Source of the DNA: Bacteroidales bacterium
Lineage (GTDB): Bacteria > Bacteroidota > Bacteroidia > Bacteroidales > UBA932
DNA length: 14,936 nt
Assembly (NCBI GenBank): GCA_012513425.1
Contig: JAAZCF010000079.1
Coordinates: 1-14,936, forward strand
Direction: 5' to 3'
Part shown: positions 7,770 through 14,135 of the stretch, one piece after another
How positions within the stretch are numbered: position 1 is the first letter of the stretch
Layout: each line of letters begins with the position of its first letter
The notes under the pieces: generated by a model
Seen by the model: the letters and a program-made list of their open reading frames with translations, nothing else
Told to the model about the DNA's origin: nothing
The model's database searches: none
Position numbers and translations under genes: made by a program

Positions 7770-7811
7770 GCGGTAATAATAATAATAGTAGCTGTTGTTA
7801 AGATTGTACAT
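7749..7811 (-). CDS. Tyrosine-rich attenuator leader peptide
   Basis: A 20-residue open frame, MYNLNNS followed by six consecutive Tyr codons (TAC TAT TAT TAT TAT TAC, 7773-7790) and RTPNGVS, ends at a TAA (7749-7751). Seven of its 20 residues are Tyr and there is no Phe, Trp or His. It is followed at once by a 1:2 hairpin and an intrinsic terminator, then the paaK operon. This is the classic layout of ribosome-mediated attenuation, with charged tRNA-Tyr as the signal. The peptide itself probably has no other function. Its ATG lies about 20 bases after a possible promoter -7 element. Short frames like this arise by chance, but not with six tandem Tyr codons in the right place before two exclusive hairpins. 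Confidence 0.85.
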   Translation of the reverse strand: MYNLNNSYYYYYYRTPNGVS

Positions 7812-7831
7812 CAAATTATCTTTACTAGCTG

Positions 7832-7862
7832 TAAAAGTAGAAACTATTTTTTTACAAAACAA
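7832..7862 (-). promoter_or_regulatory. Possible promoter of the leader-paaK operon
   Basis: On the minus strand, TTG (7860-7862) is followed after 20 bases by TACTTTTA (7832-7839), a seven-of-eight match to the Bacteroidota -7 element TAnnTTTG at the usual spacing. It would start transcription some 10-15 bases before the leader ATG. It lies in the short gap just after the htpG stop, consistent with an operon independent of htpG. Confidence 0.4.
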
Positions 7863-7875
7863 TATTAATGTAATT

Positions 7876-9738
7876 TTAATTCATCAATTCCTCACTGCGA
7901 CGGATGAAATCTGCCAGCTCTTTGCCTTTAAGCATACCATTGGCCAAAAGAGCAAGGTCTGTGAGTTGTTTCAAAAGCTTGTTGTCGGCGCTTATCCCTT
8001 CTTCACTCTCTTTGATTTTAGCAATCACAGGGCTATCGGCATTGATAGTAATATTGTAGATGATAGGCATTTCATTGTAGAAATTCATGCCTCCTCCTCC
8101 TACGGCAGCCATGTCGCGGTAACGGCGCATAAATTCACTCTGAGTAATGATTATTGCAGAGGCGTTGAGACCAAGATTATCCATCTTGACTTCATATTTG
8201 TTTTCTTTTGGAAGCAAAACTTCCATCTGCTCTTGCAACTTTTTCTTCTCATCATCGCTGAGCTTCAATTCTTCTTTGTTCTCTTTGCTGATCAAAGCAT
8301 CAATAGTGTCTGAATCAACTCTGGCAAACAAACTATTTTCTATTTTTTGTTCAAGCAAGCCTACATAGTGGGCATCAAGAGGGCAATCCATAATCAATAC
8401 ATCATAGCCTTTGTTTTTTGCAATTTCAATATATTGATATTGTGCTACAGGGTTAGTTGTATAGAGGTACACAACCTTGCCGTCTTTGTTTGTTTGCTCA
8501 GTTTCGATGACTTTGCGATAATCTTCAAAGTTGAAATACTTGCCATCTGTGTTCTTAAATAATGCAAATTTGACTACTTTTTCGCTGAACTTTTCATCTG
8601 TAATCATACCATATTCCAAAAACAACTTCAAGTCGTCCCATTTGCTTTCGAACTCTTCTTTTTTGTCTCTGGCAATTTCTTCCAGTTTGTCAGTTACCTT
8701 TCTAGTGATGTATCCTGAGATTTTTTTGACATTTGCGTCGCTTTGTAGATAGCTTCTGGACACATTCAACGGAATGTCAGGAGAGTCAATGACACCATGA
8801 AGCAGAGTCATAAACTCAGGAACAATGTTCTCAACAGAGTCTGTGACAAACATCTGGTTGCAGTACAATTGAATTTTGTTGCGGCTGAGCTCCAGTTTGT
8901 CTTTTACTTTTGGAAAATACAGAATACCTGTGAGATTGAAAGGATAGTCAACATTGAGGTGAATGTGGAACAAAGGTTCATCACTCATAGGATATAGCTC
9001 TTTGTAGAAGTTCAGATAGTCTTCATCTTTCAATTCAGATGGTTTGCGGGTCCACAATGGTTCGCAGTTGTTGATGATATGATTTTTGTCTGTGTCTTCA
9101 TATTTGCCATCTTTCCATTCTTTTTCTTTACCAAAAACAATAGGAATAGGCATAAACTTACAGTATTTGCTCAGCAGACTTTCAATCTTATTTTCGTCAG
9201 CAAATTCGCTGCTATCATCGTCGAGCCACAGAGTGATGGTTGTGCCTCTTTCGCTACGGCTGCCTTCGCTCATATTGTACTCAGGGTTGCCGTCGCATTC
9301 CCATTTGACTGCATTGGCACCTTCTTTCCATGAAAGACTGTCAATTTCAACTTTTTTGGATACCATAAATGAACTATAGAAACCCAAGCCGAAATGGCCG
9401 ATGATGTTGCCTATTTGGTCTTTGTATTTTTCAAGAAACTCTCCGGCAGAAGAAAAAGCAATTTGGTTGATGTAATTATCGATTTCTTCGGCTGTCATAC
9501 CGATACCTTTGTCGATTATGGTAATAGTTTTGGCATCTTTGTCAATCTTGATTTCGATGTTTAAGTCTCCAAGCTCTTCTTTGAGCTCACCGCTTGATGC
9601 AAGTGCTTTGACTTTCTGGGTGGCGTCAACAGCGTTTGCTACCAGTTCGCGAATAAAAATGTCGTGGTCTGAGTATAAGAATGTTTTGATAACTGGAAAT
9701 ATATTCTCAGTTGTTACTCCAATTTTTCCTTGTGCCAT
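7876..9738 (-). CDS. htpG: HtpG, Hsp90-family molecular chaperone
   Basis: This codes for 620 residues from ATG 9738 (MAQGKIGVTTENIFP), the conserved family start; an upstream extension of the frame looks non-coding. The GHKL ATPase site is intact: E31, N35 and D38 in RELVANAVDA, D76-G80 in DKGIGMT, and GHFGLGF at 114-120. Middle-domain marks include YPMSDEPLF, GILYFPK, NKIQLYCNQMFVTD and the SPDIPLNVSRSYLQ stretch. It is a cytosolic dimeric chaperone that refolds or remodels client proteins with ATP. From memory, Bacteroides HtpG is nearer 680 residues and has a lysine-rich insertion close to the C-terminus. Here the chain goes directly from KIKESEEGISADNKLLK to the final helix (LTDLALLANGMLKGKELADF), so it is of the shorter, E. 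coli-like length. It is transcribed alone, upstream of the paaK attenuator. Confidence 0.97.
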   Translation of the reverse strand: MAQGKIGVTTENIFPVIKTFLYSDHDIFIRELVANAVDATQKVKALASSGELKEELGDLNIEIKIDKDAKTITIIDKGIGMTAEEIDNYINQIAFSSAGEFLEKYKDQIGNIIGHFGLGFYSSFMVSKKVEIDSLSWKEGANAVKWECDGNPEYNMSEGSRSERGTTITLWLDDDSSEFADENKIESLLSKYCKFMPIPIVFGKEKEWKDGKYEDTDKNHIINNCEPLWTRKPSELKDEDYLNFYKELYPMSDEPLFHIHLNVDYPFNLTGILYFPKVKDKLELSRNKIQLYCNQMFVTDSVENIVPEFMTLLHGVIDSPDIPLNVSRSYLQSDANVKKISGYITRKVTDKLEEIARDKKEEFESKWDDLKLFLEYGMITDEKFSEKVVKFALFKNTDGKYFNFEDYRKVIETEQTNKDGKVVYLYTTNPVAQYQYIEIAKNKGYDVLIMDCPLDAHYVGLLEQKIENSLFARVDSDTIDALISKENKEELKLSDDEKKKLQEQMEVLLPKENKYEVKMDNLGLNASAIIITQSEFMRRYRDMAAVGGGGMNFYNEMPIIYNITINADSPVIAKIKESEEGISADNKLLKQLTDLALLANGMLKGKELADFIRRSEELMN

Positions 9739-9755
9739 AATTATTGTTTTATTGT

Positions 9756-9777
9756 TTTTTCGCCATATCGGCAAAAA
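9756..9777 (-). promoter_or_regulatory. Inverted repeat upstream of htpG
   Basis: In the minus-strand reading, TTTTTGCC and GGCGAAAAA pair with one bulged base around a GATAT loop. The repeat lies 18 bases before the htpG ATG. It could be an operator near the transcription start or a 5' leader hairpin that melts with heat. It is not the CIRCE element (TTAGCACTC-N9-GAGTGCTAA). A weak promoter candidate (TTTG, 19 bases, TATTCTTT) lies just upstream. The function is unproven. Confidence 0.35.
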
Positions 9778-9805
9778 GAATACCAAGCAGCGAAAAGGTG
9801 ACAAA

Positions 9806-9838
9806 TTGTCTTATATATTAAAATATATATTAACTTTG
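9806..9838 (+). promoter_or_regulatory. Promoter candidate for the 98-residue protein gene
   Basis: TAACTTTG (9831-9838) matches the Bacteroidota -7 element TAnnTTTG fully. TTG at 9806-9808 could serve as the -33 element, with a slightly long 22-base spacer of AT-rich sequence. Transcription would begin about 15 bases before ATG 9861. Confidence 0.55.
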
Positions 9839-9860
9839 ATACATTAAAAGCCTGATAAAT

Positions 9861-10157
9861 ATGGAAATAGACAAACCTTTGTATGAAGATGAGATTATCT
9901 CATTGGTGCTTCATGCTATCGAAGATGTCAGCTATACGAAGATTTTTTTAAAATGTTCCATAAAAGGGGATACATTTTCTTATAATCTTGAGTATGAGAA
10001 TGTTGAAAATATGAGAATTAAGGCTGAAATCTGGGATTCACACGAATTGTCTTGTTTGATAAAGCATGATCAGCGTCGAAGGTGGAACAATTTAAGTATG
10101 GTGATTTCGGTTGACGGAACTATTATTTCAGATTATTATTTCGTGCAATATTTGTAG
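9861..10157 (+). CDS. Small protein of unknown function (98 residues)
   Basis: I do not recognise this gene with confidence. It has its own promoter candidate and an ATG in an A-rich context. The sequence has no signal peptide, membrane segment or Cys pair. The pattern is an N-terminal helix (EDEIISLVLHAIEDV), two or three strands (KIFLKCSIKGDTFSYNLEYEN), a helix (SHELSCLIKHDQRRR), then WNNLSMVISVDGTIISDYYF. That order, especially the Trp before a strand-DG-strand hairpin ending in aromatics, recalls small YezG-type (DUF600) immunity proteins. The likeness is by eye and weak, and no toxin gene is next to it. The stop is 50 bases before the DUF1846 gene, whose promoter overlaps its 3' end. Confidence 0.7.
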   Translation: MEIDKPLYEDEIISLVLHAIEDVSYTKIFLKCSIKGDTFSYNLEYENVENMRIKAEIWDSHELSCLIKHDQRRRWNNLSMVISVDGTIISDYYFVQYL

Positions 10158-10185
10158 CCAACCCCGAAAAAAAACACTACTTTTG
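10152..10185 (+). promoter_or_regulatory. Promoter candidate for the DUF1846 gene
   Basis: TACTTTTG (10178-10185) is a full match to TAnnTTTG. A TTG at 10152-10154, inside the final codons of the preceding gene, could be the -33 element, although the 23-base spacing is longer than usual. Transcription would start some 15 bases before ATG 10208, in an A-rich leader. Confidence 0.55.
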
Positions 10186-10207
10186 CGCGCGAGAAAAAAA
10201 TAAACAT

Positions 10208-11698
10208 ATGCGAAAAATTGGCTTTGACAACGAGGCATACCTGGAAAGGCAGTCCGAAAAAATTATTAACAGACTTTCGTTATTCGACAACAAGCTATAC
10301 CTCGAGTTTGGAGGAAAGCTTTTTGACGACTATCATGCTTCTCGAGTATTGCCGGGCTTTGAACCTGACAGCAAAATCAAAATGCTTGAGAAGTTGAAAG
10401 ATGAGTCTGAGATAGTCATCGCCATCAATGCAAGTGATATAGAAAAAAATAAAGTAAGAGGCGATCTTGGCATTACATATGACATGGACGTTCTCCGTCT
10501 TATTGATGCCTTTCGAGGGTATGACTTATATGTCAGCAGTGTTGTCCTTACATGCTTTGAAGGTCAAGAAAATGCCATTACCTATCAGAAGAAGCTTGAA
10601 AAACTTGGTTTGAAAGTATACAGACACTATCCAATTGTTGGTTATCCTTCAAATTTGCCTCTTATCATTAGTGAAGAAGGCTATGGCAAAAATGCTTATA
10701 TCAAAACTTCTCGTCGAATTGTTGTAGTGACAGCACCGGGCCCAGGCAGTGGAAAAATGGCTACATGCTTGTCTCAGCTCTATCACGAAAACAAGAGGGG
10801 AATCAAGGCAGGCTATGCCAAGTTCGAAACTTTCCCAATATGGGATCTTCCCTTAAAACATCCTGTCAATTTGGCTTATGAAGCCGCTACTGTGGATTTG
10901 CGCGACGTCAATATGATTGATCCTTTCCATTTGGAGGCTTATGGCAAGATGGCCGTCAATTATAATAGGGATGTTGAAGTTTTTCCTGTGTTGCATGCTA
11001 TGTTTACCCGTATTTATGGCAGCTCTCCTTATCAATCGCCAACCGATATGGGTGTGAATATGATTACCATCTGCATTGTTGATAATGACATCATCAGCCA
11101 GGCTGCAAAAGATGAAATTATTCGCCGTTACTATAATACTCGCTGCCAAGTTAGAAAAGGCAATGCCGATTCTGAGCAGGTGGCTAAACTTGAGTTGATT
11201 ATGGAGCAGGCCAATATTATTGCATCCAACAGAGCAGTGGCAGTGGCTGCCATGGAGACTGAAAAAAAGACAAATGGACCTGCTGCGGCTATTGAGCTCA
11301 ACGACGGTACCATCATTACCGGAAAGACTAGTAAGCTTCTTGGTGCAACTTCAGCTATGTTGCTTAGTGCTTTGAAGCATCTTGCCAATATTCCAAAAGA
11401 GGTTGATTTGATTTCTCCAATTATTATTGAGCCTATATGTCAATTGAAGACTTCTCATCTTGGTAATACCAATCCAAGGCTTCATTCTGATGAGGTTTTG
11501 ATTGCTTTAAGTATTTGTGCTCTCACTGACATTAATGCCCGTAAGGCTATGGAGCAGCTTTGTAATCTCAAGGGTACAGAGGTTCACACTAGTGTTATTA
11601 TTTCTCAGGTTGATACGTGGGTTTTGAGGAAGTTGGGGGTTAATTTGACGTGTGAGCCTGTATATCAAACTAAAAAACTTTATCACGGACAAAATTAA
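10208..11698 (+). CDS. DUF1846 / UPF0371 family protein
   Basis: This codes for 496 residues, matching the roughly 500-residue length of the UPF0371 (DUF1846) family, from the opening RKIGFDNEAYLERQS through EFGGKLFDDYHASRVLPGF to the C-terminal HTSVIISQVDTWVLRKLG. Family landmarks include IAINASDIEKNKVRGDLGI (71-89), the glycine-rich APGPGSGKMAT (176-186), which resembles a nucleotide-binding loop, and PTDMGVNMI. There is no signal peptide or membrane segment, so it is cytosolic. Family members have been crystallised, but I know of no established reaction. The domain order suggests an N-terminal nucleotide-binding fold and a separate C-terminal domain. It is transcribed alone from its own promoter, so neighbours give no functional clue. 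Confidence 0.9.
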   Translation: MRKIGFDNEAYLERQSEKIINRLSLFDNKLYLEFGGKLFDDYHASRVLPGFEPDSKIKMLEKLKDESEIVIAINASDIEKNKVRGDLGITYDMDVLRLIDAFRGYDLYVSSVVLTCFEGQENAITYQKKLEKLGLKVYRHYPIVGYPSNLPLIISEEGYGKNAYIKTSRRIVVVTAPGPGSGKMATCLSQLYHENKRGIKAGYAKFETFPIWDLPLKHPVNLAYEAATVDLRDVNMIDPFHLEAYGKMAVNYNRDVEVFPVLHAMFTRIYGSSPYQSPTDMGVNMITICIVDNDIISQAAKDEIIRRYYNTRCQVRKGNADSEQVAKLELIMEQANIIASNRAVAVAAMETEKKTNGPAAAIELNDGTIITGKTSKLLGATSAMLLSALKHLANIPKEVDLISPIIIEPICQLKTSHLGNTNPRLHSDEVLIALSICALTDINARKAMEQLCNLKGTEVHTSVIISQVDTWVLRKLGVNLTCEPVYQTKKLYHGQN

Positions 11699-11942
11699 AT
11701 AACTGAGTTATTACTGCGTTACGCTCCGTCGAAAAATTCCTCATTACCAAAAGGTAACTGCGGATTTTTCTTTGTCGCAAGCCTTGTCCTATACACGTTT
11801 ATTAAAGAGATTGAGGAATGGGGCTTATGGAGCTTTAGGCTCGGTCGGGGAATATTCTTCGTTGCAAGCATACTTACGACACGCCTATGATTTGCGGATG
11901 TGGTGAATAATCGGAAACGTTGAGCCACTGGATTGAGATTAC

Positions 11943-12058
11943 GTAGGACTCCCGACGGTTTTAGGGCAAAAGTGCGGTAGATGGGTACCAAAAGTCGCGA
12001 ATTGGGAGTGAAAAGGTAGGACTCCCGACAGTTGTATGGCAATAACGCGGGAGATGGT
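11943..12058 (+). repeat. Imperfect 43-base direct repeat, 73 bases apart
   Basis: Copy 1 (11943-11985) and copy 2 (12016-12058) share an exact first 14 bases, GTAGGACTCCCGAC. They then match at about three quarters of positions (GTTTTAGGGCAAAAGTGCGG against GTTGTATGGCAATAACGCGG), ending in AGATGG. The second copy runs into the 33-base tandem repeats. The arrangement suggests an old duplication rather than recent slippage. Confidence 0.75.
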
Positions 12059-12070
12059 TTCCGCTATTGT

Positions 12071-12178
12071 TTGCTTGTCTCTGGTGCAGGCCAAGGATTT
12101 TTGCTTGTGTCTTCAGGCGCAATTCCAAGTTTTTTGCTTTTGTCCTCGGGCGCAAATCCAAGGTTTTTGGGATTTGCG
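12071..12178 (+). repeat. Degenerate 30/33-base tandem repeat with a 9-bp inverted repeat
   Basis: Three units begin at 12071, 12101 and 12134 (30, 33 and 33 bases). Each starts TTGCTT and holds a core like GGCGCAAATCCAAGG. A partial fourth follows. All units are multiples of three, so the frames stay open and show 11-residue peptide repeats on both strands (for example LLVSSGAIPSF / LLLSSGANPRF). The last unit contains a perfect 9-bp inverted repeat, CGCAAATCC (12151-12159) and GGATTTGCG (12170-12178), with a 10-base loop. No U-tract follows on either strand, so it is not a standard terminator. Confidence 0.75.
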
Positions 12179-12209
12179 ACAGCGAAGGAGAGAAGTGATA
12201 GATTGAATG

Positions 12210-13373
12210 TTAGATTACCGAGCGTCTTTTTATGACCATGCTCCATAGATAGAGGACGCAGGCCGACAAGACCAGCACGACGCCGACTTGGCTGTGCAAA
12301 GCATCTGAAGTTACACCCATTAAAAATGGAAAGACAGTTCCTCCAAACACGCCCATAGTCATCAGCCCTGAGGTCGCATTTTTTTGCTGTGGCCGACTCA
12401 ATAAGGCTTTTGAAAAGATCATAGGGTAGATGTTTGAGTTGCCAAAGCCTATCAAGGCAAAGCAAGCATAAAGAGGAACCATGGAGCCGAAAATATACAA
12501 ACCTAGCACTCCTAGGCTGATGCAACTCACACTTAAATAGAAAAACACTTTGTGAGAGCATTTTGATAAAATAGAAGAGCCCAAGATGCATCCCGACACT
12601 CTGAATAGAAAATATATGCTTGTGGCGATTCCTGCCTGAGACAATCCAACACCCAATTTTTCCATTAAAATTTTAGGTGCACTCACATTTGTGCCCACAT
12701 CTATAACCACATGACACATTAGCCCGATAAAAAGTAAAAAAAGCTGCTTGTCGCCTAGCATTTTAAATGTAGAAATAATGGAGACCCTTTGCGAACCTTC
12801 TTTTTGAGGTTCTTCAATCTTGGTAAACCAAAGCCAAAGGGCAGATAATAAATTGATTGCCAAAAACAGCAAATAAAGCATTTTCCAATCGCCAAAAATA
12901 AGAGCCATCTTAGCCGCCAGCACAGGAGCGAGTAGCGATGCAATAGCCTTTATAAATTGGCCAAAAGTCATAGTGCTTGCCAACTTCTTTTCAGAAACCA
13001 AATTACTTAGCAAAGGATTCAGAGACACCTGCATGAGCACATTGCCAATGCCCAATAAAGTGAAGGCTATGGTCATTGAGGCCAGCGAATAGTGGATAAG
13101 AGGCAAAAGGAGAGAGGCAAAAGTAACTGCCAGGCTCAAAAGTACAGTGCGTCTTTGCCCGATTTTGTTCATCAAGGCACTTGTTGGCACCGAGCATATT
13201 AAAAACCAAACAAACACCATAGACGTCAAACCGTTGGCTATGGTGTCTGATAATGCGAAATCAGCTTTTATGTAATTAGTAGCAATCCCAACCATATCGA
13301 CAAATCCCATAGTAAAGAATGTCAACATGATTGGGATTAACTTAGATGAAGCCTTACTGTTGAGGTTGTTCAT
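12210..13373 (-). CDS. MFS transporter
   Basis: This codes for 387 residues with about 12 hydrophobic segments, the size of a compact major facilitator. The loop between helices 2 and 3 carries NKIGQRRTVLL (about 69-79), a form of the MFS motif A. The central cytoplasmic loop is short and charged (TKIEEPQKEGSQR), and the chain ends in a basic tail (VIKRRSVI). The N-terminal half (GFVDMVGIATNYIKADFALSD) resembles sugar-type MFS proteins of Bacteroidales, but the substrate cannot be told from sequence. The start, ATG 13373, lies inside the end of the preceding gene (20-base overlap), so translation is probably coupled to that of the Met/Gly-rich exported protein. No terminator with a U-tract is visible after the stop. 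Confidence 0.9.
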   Translation of the reverse strand: MNNLNSKASSKLIPIMLTFFTMGFVDMVGIATNYIKADFALSDTIANGLTSMVFVWFLICSVPTSALMNKIGQRRTVLLSLAVTFASLLLPLIHYSLASMTIAFTLLGIGNVLMQVSLNPLLSNLVSEKKLASTMTFGQFIKAIASLLAPVLAAKMALIFGDWKMLYLLFLAINLLSALWLWFTKIEEPQKEGSQRVSIISTFKMLGDKQLFLLFIGLMCHVVIDVGTNVSAPKILMEKLGVGLSQAGIATSIYFLFRVSGCILGSSILSKCSHKVFFYLSVSCISLGVLGLYIFGSMVPLYACFALIGFGNSNIYPMIFSKALLSRPQQKNATSGLMTMGVFGGTVFPFLMGVTSDALHSQVGVVLVLSACVLYLWSMVIKRRSVI

Positions 13374-14055
13374 TCAATTGTTGTTGAGCAGCACGCTGCT
13401 GCGCTCTTTCATAGCGTAGGGCTTTGTATGCTTCCCAAGCCTGAATTTGCTCCGGAGTGAGAATTTTGCGGAATTGTTTTTCTCTCATCCCATCATATTT
13501 TTTCAAAAGCTCAACGTCAGAAATTGCATCTTCAGGAGTGCTCATAGGGTCTTTTTCAACCTTTGGCTGCTCTTTAGGCTGCTCTTGTGCCTGACCGCCT
13601 TCCATACCTGGCATCATTCCCGGAGGCATACCGCCTGGCATACCAACAACCATCATACCCATTGGCATCATACCGACAGCGAATCCACCACCACCGCGAT
13701 TGTCACCGCTGGTTTTCAGTAGGTCCATATATCTTTCATCAGCAACTTTCAGTTCCTGTTTGTAGATCTGTTTGCGTTGCTTGTCTGATAGCTTTAACAT
13801 TTCCATAAATGCTTCAGATTGAGCCTTAGCAACATCTTTGCTCAAGAATGTTGATACATCCATTCCGATAATACCAGCAAGAGAATCACCTTGCGTTATT
13901 GGGTTACCTTGCATAATAGGATCACCTCCCATAGGACGACCCATCATAGGGCCACCCATGTGGCCACCTCTTCCGCCGCCGCCCATAGGTGGCTGAGCCG
14001 GAAGAGACATAGAGCAGATTAAAACTGCCAAAAAAGGAAGAAATACTTTTTTCAT
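13354..14055 (-). CDS. Exported Met/Gly-rich Spy/CpxP-like protein
   Basis: This codes for 233 residues with a clear signal peptide (MKKVFLPFLAVLICSMSLPA, cut before or near QPP). Two low-complexity blocks rich in Met, Gly and Pro (about 23-50 and 121-154, for example GMMPMGMMVVGMPGGMPPG) flank a helical region with LKLSDKQRKQIYKQELK (87-103). Near the end is KILTPEQIQAWEAYKALRYE (197-216). The paired L(S/T)xxQ helices are the mark of Spy/CpxP-like periplasmic proteins, common in Bacteroidota. The tail is Gln-rich (AQQRAAQQQL). Likely roles are periplasmic chaperone or metal (copper or similar) binding through Met clusters; neither is proven. It is the first gene of a two-gene operon with the MFS transporter and is divergent from the HAD phosphatase. 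Confidence 0.8.
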   Translation of the reverse strand: MKKVFLPFLAVLICSMSLPAQPPMGGGGRGGHMGGPMMGRPMGGDPIMQGNPITQGDSLAGIIGMDVSTFLSKDVAKAQSEAFMEMLKLSDKQRKQIYKQELKVADERYMDLLKTSGDNRGGGGFAVGMMPMGMMVVGMPGGMPPGMMPGMEGGQAQEQPKEQPKVEKDPMSTPEDAISDVELLKKYDGMREKQFRKILTPEQIQAWEAYKALRYERAQQRAAQQQLNEQPQQ

Positions 14056-14088
14056 GTTTAGTTAAAAATTTTGCGTTTAAAAATCAAG

Positions 14089-14096
14089 CAAATTTA
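14089..14096 (-). promoter_or_regulatory. Promoter -7 element for the Spy-like/MFS operon
   Basis: Read on the minus strand, TAAATTTG matches TAnnTTTG fully and lies 33 bases before ATG 14055. No clear TTG is found at the expected -33 distance, so only the -7 half is supported. Confidence 0.45.
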
Positions 14097-14109
14097 TATA
14101 CAAAAATCG

Positions 14110-14117
14110 TATCTTTG
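14110..14117 (+). promoter_or_regulatory. Promoter -7 element for the HAD phosphatase gene
   Basis: TATCTTTG matches TAnnTTTG fully and ends 18 bases before ATG 14136. The expected -33 TTG is not evident. It lies 13 bases from the opposing -7 element, so the two divergent promoters would overlap and could compete or share control. Confidence 0.5.
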
Positions 14118-14135
14118 AAAGAATTAAAAAATAAA

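Larger units (their letters stand above)
11699..12209 (+). other. Repeat-rich stretch without a convincing gene
   Basis: About 510 bases lie between the convergent DUF1846 and MFS genes. Short open frames exist on both strands, but none has a plausible start, composition or family. The stretch is built of imperfect repeats: a 29-30 base pair of copies at 11768-11797 and 11855-11883 (TTCTTTGTCGCAAGC and TTCTTCGTTGCAAGC), the 43-base repeat and the 33-base tandem repeat listed separately, and small inverted repeats (TTACC-AAAA-GGTAA at 11744-11757; GGGAGT/ACTCCC at 12005-12026). Its G-rich, CG-containing composition differs from the flanking genes. It may be a dispersed intergenic repeat family or a decayed gene. 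Confidence 0.6.

Noticed and set aside
11698..11712. Hairpin AATAAC-TGA-GTTATT right after the DUF1846 stop as a terminator
   Set aside because: The stem is almost all A-T and no T-run follows; it is too weak to call.
11719..12042. Minus-strand 107-residue open frame and a plus-strand 67-residue frame at 12032-12235
   Set aside because: Both lie over repeats, lack plausible starts or family features, and several frames are open at once because repeat units are multiples of three.
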